From Actinomycetales bacterium (GTDB lineage: Bacteria > Actinomycetota > Actinomycetes > Actinomycetales > Kineosporiaceae), in NCBI GenBank assembly GCA_012719445.1, contig JAAYAH010000234.1, forward strand, positions 1-37,892: DNA of 37,892 nt, in the 5' to 3' direction. Positions 24,401-31,484 of the stretch are shown here, in pieces (the stretch's first letter is position 1; the number at the start of each line of letters is the position of its first letter). The notes under the pieces are model-generated. The model saw only the letters and a program-made list of their open reading frames with translations, was not told the origin of the DNA and ran no database searches. The position numbers and the translations under genes are program-made.

Positions 24401-24538
24401 CTCGTCGACGGTCCCGGGGCGCACACGCTGACCTTCTGGATGGTCGATCCCACCGTGGTCCTGCAGAACCTCGTGGTCGACACCGGCGGGCTGCTGCCCA
24501 GCTACCTCGGCCCGCCGGAGAGCCTCCGGATCTGGTAG
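21416..24538 (+). CDS. GH115 family xylan alpha-1,2-glucuronidase
   Basis: 1040 residues. The N-terminal part reads DLVLVGTLGSSPLVD, then GRWETSLQQVV and ALVIAGSDQRGTIYGVYEVS. The catalytic TIM-barrel core follows with YRGFFVNDENPALANWV, LRLRANYLWPAVWG, YGVVMGTSHEAPMLRG, VALGMRGNGDLSL, LILCDDNWGNLR, YYHFDYVGDGRNYKW and ELWVVNVGDLKGVE, all standard GH115 landmarks. A beta-rich C-terminal half includes AGGYVSMAADHAT and ends LPSYLGPPESLRIW. GH115 enzymes release (4-O-methyl-)glucuronic acid from internal and terminal positions of xylan. No signal peptide is visible, so it may act on imported oligosaccharides. The start at 21416 has GGGAG upstream; ATG 21365 lies inside a promoter-like motif and is less likely. 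A small Pro/His repeat (PPHPDG, PPHPGE, PPHPGD) occurs near residue 70. Confidence 0.93.
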   Translation: MTAPATGSRPAAETFVSTVPGPGYFPLVAGGVAAPVVVDAGDFPGVVRVAGDLAADVERVTGVRPRVRIDGPPHPDGPPHPGEPPHPGDLVLVGTLGSSPLVDGLVAAGVLDVSSVAGRWETSLQQVVTDPLPGVRRALVIAGSDQRGTIYGVYEVSRQIGVSPWYWWADVPARPAEELYVLPGRHSQGTPRVRYRGFFVNDENPALANWVLHRFGPGQAEGHPQGFGSAFYARVFEVMLRLRANYLWPAVWGRAFAEDDPANHATATAYGVVMGTSHEAPMLRGIEEWNRHAVPAVRDADGNVVVPGHDPYGGTGEWSHRRNREAVEAFWADGIRRMVDEGIEGVVALGMRGNGDLSLSDGDGIELMEQILTAQRRILADLVGDETAVPQVWALYKEVQRYLGKGLAVPDDVTLILCDDNWGNLRSLPGPDLPPRSGGYGLYYHFDYVGDGRNYKWVDTVNLANTWEQLHLAHRHGVEELWVVNVGDLKGVELPLQFLLDYAWDPDRWPVEALPEWELRYAAQIAGPEPAEEIAELLHRYGTLQARRKPELLNRRITLDPARDVTVDDAAVVYDDRATPFSLTAYRELERVTEEWRRLAEAAERVGATLPETCRDAYHELVGYQIAATANLYALREAEFTNLHYAAQGRAATNELADVAEARFADDRAMAAHYDTVLAGGKWYGFQSQPHIGYGDVARYGPDASWQQPQLHNTAIPDALFPPVRRIELPPSAELGVAVDGSEDWWPAVRGPAAQEPAALPVLSPFRTGPAPYLELFARGSQPFAYRIEAARPWLLVEPAAGRVRTQVRAVVSVDWRRAPRGTSEVPLTVSGPDGATVTVLAVVENPEPPPADFTGFVEAGGYVSMAADHATAVVDTQEVGWKRIPDLGRTGAGMTPWPVTAPSRFPDDGTPRWDGPRLEYRMWLTTTGPVTAWAYLSPRNDTRSGHGLRYAVSLDDAPPQPVDVIAATGADAVAMNRRWQRNTSDNVNRTATSHLVDGPGAHTLTFWMVDPTVVLQNLVVDTGGLLPSYLGPPESLRIW

Positions 24539-24570
24539 CGGCGGACCTGGTCGCTCCCTGTGGACAGGGG

Positions 24571-24599
24571 TTGACGCAACGGGTACCTAGGCCTAGCGT
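24571..24599 (+). promoter_or_regulatory. candidate promoter with internal palindrome CTAGGCCTAG
   Basis: TTGACG (24571-24576) and TAGCGT (24594-24599) are 17 bases apart. A perfect 10-bp palindrome CTAGGCCTAG (24587-24596) covers the upstream edge of the -10 box, where a repressor would block polymerase. It lies about 195 bases before the GGDEF-EAL start. Confidence 0.45.
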
Positions 24600-24793
24600 T
24601 TCGAGATAGTTACGCAAGTGTTCCGGTATTTACGGATCTCTTCTATCGTCATCGTGTCGTCGACTCCGCCCAGCCCGAGGGACGTGCCACCGCCGACTCC
24701 CCCTCACCCACGGCCGACCAACCCCCCGAAGATGACGCACGGTGTGCATCTGGTCAACTAGGGTAATCAGTGAACGAAAGGGGGGCAGGCGCG

Positions 24794-27424
24794 ATGCCGG
24801 ACCCGAGGGCGCGAGCGGCGCACCTCCTGCCGCCGATCGTCGTCGTCCTGTTCCTGCTGCTCGTTCTCGGTCTCTTCGCCCCCGGACTGATCGATCCCGG
24901 GCTGGACCCGCACGTGCTCCTCGGCGCGGTGCTGCCGGTCGGCGTGGGCTCGGCCGCGGTCCTCGCCGTCGCCGCACGAGGCGGCAGCGGCCGGCTCCGG
25001 GCGAGCTGGACCGGGATCTGCTGCGCCGCCCTGCTGTGGACGGCGTCCCTCACCGGGGCCGTCCTCGGCGGGGACGACGCCACGGTCTGGGGCTGGCTGC
25101 GCGGAGGCGCCTTCGTCGCGATGGCGGTGGGGCTGCTCACGGCGTCGGGCACCCGGCGGCCGGCCGGGGAGTGGGGCCTGCTGCTGCTCGACGGCTGGCT
25201 CGTCGGCGCCTCGGTCTTCCTGATCGGCTGGGTCTCCCTCTCGCTCACCGGTTCGCAGATCACCAGCGACGGCGCCGCCTCCGCACCTCCGGTCCTGTAC
25301 TGGGTCCCCCTCGACCTCGTCCTCGCCAGCGTCGCGGCCGGGCTCGCCGCGCGGTCGGACCGGCAGGCCCGCGCCCCCGCCTCGTTCCTGGTCCTGGCCC
25401 TCCTGCTCGCCGTGACCGGTGACACGACCTGGGCCCTCACCGGGAACCCGCAGTTCGCAGGCGTGCAGTGGCTGGTCATGCTCTACGCCCTCGGCTGCGC
25501 GGCGCTGACCCGGCGGCAGGACCTCTGGATCAGCGTCCGCTCCGGCCCGGTCAGGCCCCAGCTCACCCGCCTGTCCCAGCTCGCCGTCGTCCCGGGACTC
25601 GTCGCCGCCGTCGTCCCGACGACCGACCCGATGACCGTCACGGTGGCCCTCAGCGTGATCATCGCCCTCACCGTCGAGATGCTCCTGGTGCGCGCCCAGA
25701 ACGACGAACTGTGGCGAACGACGCACGACCAGGCCGAACGCCTGGACCGGCTGGTCAGCGAGAGCCGGGACGCGATCGTCCAGGTGGACCGGCTCGGCGT
25801 GGTCGAGTTCGCCAACGCCGCGGTCGCCCACGTGCTCGGGTGGGAGCCGGAGGACCTTCTCGGGCGGAACGGCGTCGTGTTCCTCCACCCGGACGACCGG
25901 CCCCGGTTCGTCGCCGGGGTGGTCGGGCTGGACACCGGGAGCGCGACGACGACCCCCGAGGAGGCCGGGACCGTGGTCGGCGGTCGCTTCCTGCACCGTG
26001 ACGGCGGCTGGCGCCACCTCGAGTCGACGGTGAGCCGCCGCACCGGGACGGCCCCCGGGTACACCCTGTCGACGAGGGACGTCAGCGAGCGGGTGCGCCT
26101 GGAGCAGGAGCTCCGGCGCCTCGCCGAGACCGATGCCCTCACCGGGCTGCTGAACCGGCAGGCGTTCCTCGGCCTGCTCGACGCGCGCCTGCGCCGGGGC
26201 GGGACGACGGTGCTCTTCGTCGACCTCGACGGTTTCAAGACCGTCAACGACACCGACGGGCACGCGGCCGGGGACCGGCTGCTCACCGAGGTCGCCGGGG
26301 CGCTGCGCACCGAGCTGGGCCCGGAGGACCTGGTGGCGCGGCTCGGCGGGGACGAGTTCGCCGTGCTCCCCGCCGCACCCGGTCCCGACCGGGCCAGGAC
26401 GCTCGCCGGGCGGATCGTGGAGCGGCTGGGCAGCATCCCCTCGGCCCACCGGACCGGGGCCAGCATCGGCATCGCCAGCGGCAGCCGGACCACCGCGGAG
26501 GCCCTGCTCGGCAACGCCGACCTGGCGATGTACCAGGCCAAGGCCGCCGGTGGGCACGGCTACGCGGTGTTCGACCAGGGCATGCGCGCCCGGGCACGCG
26601 AGCGGTCGCGGACCATGGCGGCGCTCGAGCTCGCCGGGGACGGCGCGGGGCTGCTGCTCGACGTCCAGCCGGTCGTCTCCCTCGTCGACGGGCACTGGGT
26701 GGCCTTCGAGGCCCTGGCCCGCTGGCGGGACGGCGACCGCGTACGGCCGCCCGCCGAGTTCCTACCGCTCGCGGAGGAGAGCGGGCTCATCGTGCGCATC
26801 GGCGAGCGGGTGCTGCGGGAGACCCTGTGCTGGCTGGCCTGCTGGCCCGACGCGACCACCGGGGTCTCGGTGAACGTCACCGCACGCCAGCTCGCCTGCC
26901 CCGGCTTCGCCGAGCTGGTCCTGGCGGAGCTGGCGCGGGCGGGGCTGGCACCGGACCGGCTCACCCTGGAGCTCCCCGAGCGCACCGCCGCGGCCGACCC
27001 GGACCGGACCGCCGCGGTGCTGCGACCGCTGCACCGGCTCGGGGTGAACGTCGCGCTGGACGGCGTCGGATCCGGCCTGCCGGCTCTCGACCAGCTGACC
27101 AGGCTGCCCGTCGACGAGCTGAAGCTCGACCGGTCCCTGGTGGCGGGCCTCGGCGTCCGGCCGGAGGACGACGCGTCGATCCGGACGGCGACCCGTCTGG
27201 CGACGCAGCTCGACCTGCGCGTCGTCGCCGTGGGCGTGGAGACCCGGGAGCAGGTCCGTGCCCTGCGCCGGTGCGGCTGCACCCTCGCCCAGGGCCACCG
27301 GTTCCACCGGCCGCTGCCGATCGGCTCGGTCACCCCGCCGGTGTCGGTCACCACGCCACCGGGGCAGGCGGGCACGCGGGCGACGGTGCCGTTCCCGGCC
27401 GGCCGCAAGGAGCTGGCCGGCTGA
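24794..27424 (+). CDS. membrane PAS-GGDEF-EAL protein; EAL domain degenerate
   Basis: About 876 residues. The N-terminal ~300 residues form nine or ten membrane helices, followed by a short coiled region, a PAS domain (about 318-435; SRDAIVQVDRLGVVEFANAAV), a GGDEF domain (about 440-605; intact GGDEF at 518-522) and an EAL domain (about 610-860). The GGDEF motif and DLDGFKTVNDTDGHAAGD predict diguanylate cyclase activity; no RxxD inhibitory site precedes it. In the EAL part EALARW, NVTARQL, ELPE and KLD are kept, but the DDFG motif reads DGVG (second Asp is G757) and EGVE reads VGVE (Glu is V813). Phosphodiesterase activity is therefore probably lost. The start at 24794 has AAGGGGGG 8 bases upstream; GTG 24770 is the alternative. 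The gene ends 9 bases from a convergent gene. Confidence 0.93.
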   Translation: MPDPRARAAHLLPPIVVVLFLLLVLGLFAPGLIDPGLDPHVLLGAVLPVGVGSAAVLAVAARGGSGRLRASWTGICCAALLWTASLTGAVLGGDDATVWGWLRGGAFVAMAVGLLTASGTRRPAGEWGLLLLDGWLVGASVFLIGWVSLSLTGSQITSDGAASAPPVLYWVPLDLVLASVAAGLAARSDRQARAPASFLVLALLLAVTGDTTWALTGNPQFAGVQWLVMLYALGCAALTRRQDLWISVRSGPVRPQLTRLSQLAVVPGLVAAVVPTTDPMTVTVALSVIIALTVEMLLVRAQNDELWRTTHDQAERLDRLVSESRDAIVQVDRLGVVEFANAAVAHVLGWEPEDLLGRNGVVFLHPDDRPRFVAGVVGLDTGSATTTPEEAGTVVGGRFLHRDGGWRHLESTVSRRTGTAPGYTLSTRDVSERVRLEQELRRLAETDALTGLLNRQAFLGLLDARLRRGGTTVLFVDLDGFKTVNDTDGHAAGDRLLTEVAGALRTELGPEDLVARLGGDEFAVLPAAPGPDRARTLAGRIVERLGSIPSAHRTGASIGIASGSRTTAEALLGNADLAMYQAKAAGGHGYAVFDQGMRARARERSRTMAALELAGDGAGLLLDVQPVVSLVDGHWVAFEALARWRDGDRVRPPAEFLPLAEESGLIVRIGERVLRETLCWLACWPDATTGVSVNVTARQLACPGFAELVLAELARAGLAPDRLTLELPERTAAADPDRTAAVLRPLHRLGVNVALDGVGSGLPALDQLTRLPVDELKLDRSLVAGLGVRPEDDASIRTATRLATQLDLRVVAVGVETREQVRALRRCGCTLAQGHRFHRPLPIGSVTPPVSVTTPPGQAGTRATVPFPAGRKELAG

Positions 27425-27433
27425 GGGCGGCCG

Positions 27434-28987
27434 TCACCCGTTGCCGATCGGGGTGATCCCGGAGACGGTGACGTTCTTGCCGAAGTTCGCGGCGGAGCCC
27501 TGCACGTTGTGCAGGTGGATGTTGGTCTGGCTGATGAGCATCCGCTGCTGGCGCCGGAAGTCGCCGAGGTCGACCTCCTTCTCCTCGAGGAAGTCCTGGA
27601 TGCAGGAGAGCACCTGGCGCTTGAGGGTGTGGAAGTACATCACCTCGTCGACGGTCGCGTAGTAGGGCAGCTCCTCGACGTCGGCCGCCAGCTCGCGGAT
27701 GCTGCCCGGCGCGCCGTAGTCCATGGGGTACCCCCGGACGATGTCCTGCCGGAGCAGCTCCATCTTCCGGTTGTTGATCCTGGTGGTCAGGATCCGCCGG
27801 ATGTGCCGGGGGAAGCTCTCCACGAACAGCCCGTGCGTCGCCACCGTCGCCGAGCGCAGCACCGGGATCCAGGCGTGGTAGCCGGACTTGAGCGCGATCC
27901 CCTCGACGTCGTGGTACACGGACTGCAGCGGCAGCAGCACCTGGGAGCGGCCCTCGACGAACAGCGTCCTGCCGACCCGCTCGGCACGGACCAGCAGCGA
28001 GACCACGACCTCGCCGCCCCAGCCGGTCTTCTCGAAACAGACGTAGCTGCGGGCGAAGACGGCCGGCGTCCTGGTGTACTCGTCGAGCATCGCCTCCGGC
28101 AGCCGGCAGGCCGGCCTGTGGTGCGGGTCGGGCGGACTGACCACGAGGCCGGGGACGTCCCTCGCCGCCGGTCCGGCCACGAAGAGCCGCTTGCTGGCCT
28201 TGACGTCCTTCACCGGCCCCAGCGGCACCGTCCGGAGCAGGTGGTCGTGGACGTCCACGGCGTCGAAGGGACGCGGGGTCGCCGTCGACCCGTCCGGGCG
28301 ACGCGCGCCACGGTCGACGTCGAGGGCCATCGTCCAGCTGTCGAGGTTGAGCCCGTTGCCGACGAAGGGCAGGTAGCCGCTGAACAGGACGACGTTGGCG
28401 GTCGCCAGCTCCTCCAGCCGCCCCTCGTAGTACTGGTCGACCGTGGGGGCGAGATCACGGGGATCGGTCGCCTTGTCCGTGAGCACCCGCAGCGAGGAGG
28501 CCCTGACCTGCCAGTAGTGGCGGACGACGATGACCCAGGCCAGCGCCCACCCGGCGCAGAGCACCAGGATCACCAGGACGAGCGTCGCCATGACCCCGAG
28601 GCCGAGCGGAAGGCCGAGCAGGAGCGCGGCGAGGGCGGTGAGCACCATGCCGGCGAAGCACCAGCGCAGCTGCCGGTCACGTTCCAGCCGGCGGGTCTTG
28701 GACTGGTCGCCGTGTCGGGCCAGGGCCACCAGGTCGACCCCCCAGGAGGGAGCCACCGCGGTGAAGCCGGGCCGGAGCAGCGCACCGACGACGTGGTCGG
28801 CGAAGGCGGCTCGGAGGTGCGCCGTCGCGCACAGGAACCGGGTGACCGGCTGCGCCGCGGCCGGAGGTCCCTGGTGCCCCGCGGGCGGGCCGGACGGGCT
28901 CTGATCCGTACCGACGAACGCATCCGAGGCGTCCCCGCCCTGCGGTCGCCCGCTCGACGGTCTCGGAACGTGAGGACTCTCGTCCAT
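27434..28987 (-). CDS. two-helix membrane protein of unknown function
   Basis: 517 residues. The Pro/Gly-rich N-terminus is followed by a cytosolic part. Two hydrophobic helices form a tight hairpin (about 112-160: CFAGMVLTALAALLLGLPLG and VMATLVLVILVLCAGWALAWV). A ~350-residue soluble C-terminal domain contains VDQYYEGRLEELATANVVLF, YVCFEKTGWGGEVVVSLL, GRTLFVEGRSQVLLP, the conserved-looking FPRHIRRILTTRINNRKME, and a helical stretch (HTLKRQVLSCIQDFLEEK). It ends with NVQGSAANFGKNVTVSG. I do not recognise the family. The tail resembles the short Gly/Asn/Val strands that close many actinobacterial conflict-type or signalling proteins, but this is only an impression. The start at 28987 has GAAGGGG upstream. 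Convergent with the GGDEF-EAL gene; the upstream gap (28988-29230) holds no gene. Confidence 0.75.
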   Translation of the reverse strand: MDESPHVPRPSSGRPQGGDASDAFVGTDQSPSGPPAGHQGPPAAAQPVTRFLCATAHLRAAFADHVVGALLRPGFTAVAPSWGVDLVALARHGDQSKTRRLERDRQLRWCFAGMVLTALAALLLGLPLGLGVMATLVLVILVLCAGWALAWVIVVRHYWQVRASSLRVLTDKATDPRDLAPTVDQYYEGRLEELATANVVLFSGYLPFVGNGLNLDSWTMALDVDRGARRPDGSTATPRPFDAVDVHDHLLRTVPLGPVKDVKASKRLFVAGPAARDVPGLVVSPPDPHHRPACRLPEAMLDEYTRTPAVFARSYVCFEKTGWGGEVVVSLLVRAERVGRTLFVEGRSQVLLPLQSVYHDVEGIALKSGYHAWIPVLRSATVATHGLFVESFPRHIRRILTTRINNRKMELLRQDIVRGYPMDYGAPGSIRELAADVEELPYYATVDEVMYFHTLKRQVLSCIQDFLEEKEVDLGDFRRQQRMLISQTNIHLHNVQGSAANFGKNVTVSGITPIGNG

Positions 28988-29230
28988 GACCACTGCCCCT
29001 TCGACGGGACGGCTCGCCCGCCCGGGACCAAGGCATGACCGCCCCGTGCGAGGTGCCGACAGCCACTCCCACTTCACCAAACGTTGCGTGATCGCATGAC
29101 TCGTCGTCAAGCGTTCCATAGATGCGCATTGTCACAAGACAGGGTCTGCTGATCACTCCCCGTGGTGGAGATCCGGGTTCACGGGTGGCCCGGACGACCA
29201 GCGGGCTGTGCCCTGTCAGCCTACGGCCGA

Positions 29231-29962
29231 TCATGCCCCGGGACCAGAAAGGCCGGAGACCCCGGCGAGGAGAAGGGCGCCCGTCGCGGCCGCGGCGAGG
29301 GTCAGCAGGAGGAACACCGCGACCCACAGCCCGCCCCTCGTCCCGGTCAGCCGGGCAAGCTGGTCGGCGTCGGAGTCGGCGGCCCGGCCGCGCCCGCGCT
29401 TGCGGCGCAGTTCGAGGACCGGACGCGGGGCCGCCACGAGGAGGAACCAGGTCAGCAGGTACGCGAAGGCCTTCCGGGGAACCGGTCCCGCCCAGCCGAG
29501 CACGGCGACGAGCAGCGCAGCGGAGGTGAGCACGGAGAGCACCCCGAACGCGTTGCGGACGGCCACCAGGACGGCGGCCAGCAGGACCAGGAACCCCACC
29601 AGCGTCGCGACCACGTACCCGTTCGCCAGAGCGAGGGCTGCCGCGAGACCGAGCAGCGCCGGGGCGAGGTACCCGGCGGCCACCGTCGCCACCATCCCGG
29701 GACCCGTCGGGCGACCCGAGGTCACGGTGAGCCCGGAGGTGTCGGAGTGCAGCCGCACCCCCCTCAACCGCCTGCCGCAGAGCAGCGCCACCCCGGCGTG
29801 CCCCGCCTCGTGGGCCAGGGTGACCACGTGCCGGAGGAGCCGCCAACTGCGCGGCTGCCCGACGGCGAGCAGGGCGAGCGCGGCGGTGCCGAGGACGACC
29901 ACGGCCGGCGGGGCGGGCTCCGCCGAGACCAGCAGGTCCCAGCCGGAGGTCAGGCGATCCAT
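29231..29962 (-). CDS. M50-family (site-2-protease-like) membrane metallopeptidase
   Basis: 243 residues with about six membrane helices. The HExxH zinc motif reads LAHEAGHAGVALLCGRRL near residues 50-66, followed by GVRLHSDTSGLTV and a GYLAPALLGLAAALAL helix, the usual M50B-type layout in which the second Asp/Pro zinc region lies in a later helix. Such proteins cut substrates inside or near the membrane, often anti-sigma factors. No partner is adjacent; the membrane protein encoded with the sigma factor at 881-2413 is 27 kb away. No strong RBS is seen before the ATG at 29962, and another ATG lies nine bases upstream in frame. Family assignment is good; the substrate is unknown. Confidence 0.82.
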   Translation of the reverse strand: MDRLTSGWDLLVSAEPAPPAVVVLGTAALALLAVGQPRSWRLLRHVVTLAHEAGHAGVALLCGRRLRGVRLHSDTSGLTVTSGRPTGPGMVATVAAGYLAPALLGLAAALALANGYVVATLVGFLVLLAAVLVAVRNAFGVLSVLTSAALLVAVLGWAGPVPRKAFAYLLTWFLLVAAPRPVLELRRKRGRGRAADSDADQLARLTGTRGGLWVAVFLLLTLAAAATGALLLAGVSGLSGPGA

Positions 29963-30005
29963 GGGGCCATCTCTACCAGGTCACCCGGCGTCCGGCCCCC
30001 GACGA

Positions 30006-30038
30006 TCCGACCGGGCGGGTGCCGCCTGCCCGGTCGGA
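30006..30038 (-). terminator. 11-bp GC hairpin after the XRE gene
   Basis: TCCGACCGGGC (30006-30016) pairs with GCCCGGTCGGA (30028-30038) across an 11-base partly paired loop, ten bases beyond the XRE-regulator stop on the minus strand. Confidence 0.65.
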
Positions 30039-30047
30039 CCGGCCCGA

Positions 30048-30365
30048 TCAGGCGATCCTGAGCCGCTGCTCCCCGAAGGTCGCGGAGATCTCCAACTCGC
30101 CGCCGAGCGCCTCGACGTAGGCACGCAGGGTGGCCACCTCGGCGCGGGAGGGATCCCCCCGCTCGATCTTGCTCACCCGGGGCTGTCCCACGCCCATCGC
30201 CTTGGCGAGGTCCACCTGGGTGATCCTCTGCCGTTTCCGCAGCTCCGCCAACCGATAGGCCTGGGCCGCCGCCTCCGACGACCGATCGATCTGGACGCAA
30301 CACGAGGACTGGGCCTCCCCGACGCTGGCCTCCTCTGCACGGGCATCGTCTCCGGTGCCTGTCAT
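30048..30365 (-). CDS. XRE-family HTH regulator (orphan antitoxin-like)
   Basis: 105 residues. A short polar N-terminus with a CC pair precedes the Cro/CI helix-turn-helix ELRKRQRITQVDLAKAMGVG and QPRVSKIERGDPSRAEVATL, followed by RAYVEALGGELEISATFGEQ, the beta-strand end common to HigA-like antitoxins and to stand-alone XRE regulators. No HigB-like toxin gene is found on either side, so this is an orphan. The start at 30365 has GGAGAGGAAGGGG upstream; longer in-frame versions lack family sequence. It may bind palindromes in the large gene-free region upstream (30366-31484), for example the repeated GGTGAC-N6-GTCACC sites; this is inference. Confidence 0.85.
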   Translation of the reverse strand: MTGTGDDARAEEASVGEAQSSCCVQIDRSSEAAAQAYRLAELRKRQRITQVDLAKAMGVGQPRVSKIERGDPSRAEVATLRAYVEALGGELEISATFGEQRLRIA

Positions 30366-30610
30366 GGTCCCCTTCCTCTCCTGCTTCTCGCCTCTGCTCC
30401 GGGCGGTCGCGGGTGCCCGCGTACCGGACCGCCGTGGAGTCCGCGCACCCCTCAGTTCGCGGATGACGCCCGCCTGCCGGGGTGTAACGGGAAGGCGCCG
30501 ACGTGCCGTCGCCGGGGCCGGCCGTGGAGGTGGGCGGGATCGGTGAATACCGGTGTCCCCCGGCACCGAATTGGCCACAGGCCCCCCGCTATCGCGACGG
30601 CCTGGACCCT

Positions 30611-30630
30611 CGGTGACGTTATGGTCACCG
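30611..30630. promoter_or_regulatory. palindrome CGGTGAC-N6-GTCACCG, copy 1
   Basis: Seven-base perfect arms around GTTATG. The core GGTGAC-N6-GTCACC recurs 310 bp downstream, which suggests two operators for one dimeric regulator. Confidence 0.5.
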
Positions 30631-30921
30631 GCACCATTGCGACCGCTGCAGCCGTTCGACATACCGATCGTCCGCCGCCGGCCACCAGGAAAGGGCGGCG
30701 GATGACGTGCGGGAGCACGTGGCGTGGACAACGACATTGCGCCGGTCGCTGATACCGCGGTTCCAGGGTCTCGACCCCCCACACGGCACGCACACGTCCG
30801 GTAGGGCTCTGCCCCTGATCGAACGGTGATGGCTCCCAGCCGTGGTGATGCTAGCAACGCGGATTGAGCCCGACAACGGACCAGTTTCCCTGGTGCGGGA
30901 ACGAATCTGTTTCCCGCCCGA

Positions 30922-30941
30922 GGGTGACCGGATCGTCACCC
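30922..30941. promoter_or_regulatory. palindrome GGGTGAC-N6-GTCACCC, copy 2
   Basis: Seven-base perfect arms around CGGATC, with the same core and spacing as the site at 30611-30630. A GCGGGAA/TTCCCGC inverted repeat lies just upstream at 30895-30917. Confidence 0.5.
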
Positions 30942-31484
30942 GGCAGGAATCGCCGTGGATACGGCGGGGGGAGAGAGATCACCGCACGCTTTCCCTGCCG
31001 CCGGTGAACGGCGACGCCCGGACCGGGCACGGCCCCGCCCGGTCGGGGCACGCCACCCGGTCGAGGCGTGGCGACCACCGGAGGAGGGCCGCGGGGAGGA
31101 CGCCGTCGACCGCGAGGCCGGGGGGTTCACCTCCGGTCCGAGGACGACCCCGGGGCGGAGTGATGTATCTAACGCCCACCTGTTCTCCCACGGCACTTCC
31201 ACGACCGTCACCATGCGTGATAGGCCCGAGACACGGACTCCGGCCCCGGGCCGAGCCATATCACCACGTTCCGGACGACTGGACACCGACGTACCGTCAG
31301 GCCCGTCGCCCGACCGTCCTCGATCCGACCGGCCACCACCAACGGTCTCCCCAAGTCCCCGACCCGTCCCGCACCCCGGGGCCTGAGGCACGACGCTCCG
31401 GGCCCGGGACCCGGCACCTCCCATGCAGCCCGAGGGATCCCTCATCGAACGGCGTCGACCGTCCTGAGCAGACTCGAGGTGACG

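Larger units (their letters stand above)
30366..31484. other. 1.1-kb gene-free region with repeated palindromes
   Basis: No ORF here resembles a protein: all open frames are the Arg/Pro/Gly-rich shadows expected in high-GC DNA. The stretch holds two copies of GGTGAC-N6-GTCACC (30612-30629 and 30923-30940), a GCGGGAA/TTCCCGC inverted repeat (30895-30917), and the flanking GTTTCCC. It separates the XRE gene from the hydrogenase operon and must contain the promoters of both. A regulatory RNA or a lost gene could also lie here. Confidence 0.5.

Noticed and set aside
21368-24424. A ~1000-codon minus-strand frame opposite GH115
   Set aside because: Shadow of the GH115 gene caused by third-position GC; no recognisable domain.
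30048-30365. HigBA toxin-antitoxin module
   Set aside because: Only the HTH half is present; no HigB-like toxin ORF is found on either side.
30842-31480. Long open frame upstream of the hydrogenase beta subunit
   Set aside because: It is in the frame of the gamma gene at 32681, not of beta; its translation is Arg/Pro/Gly-rich without any domain, as in shadow frames.
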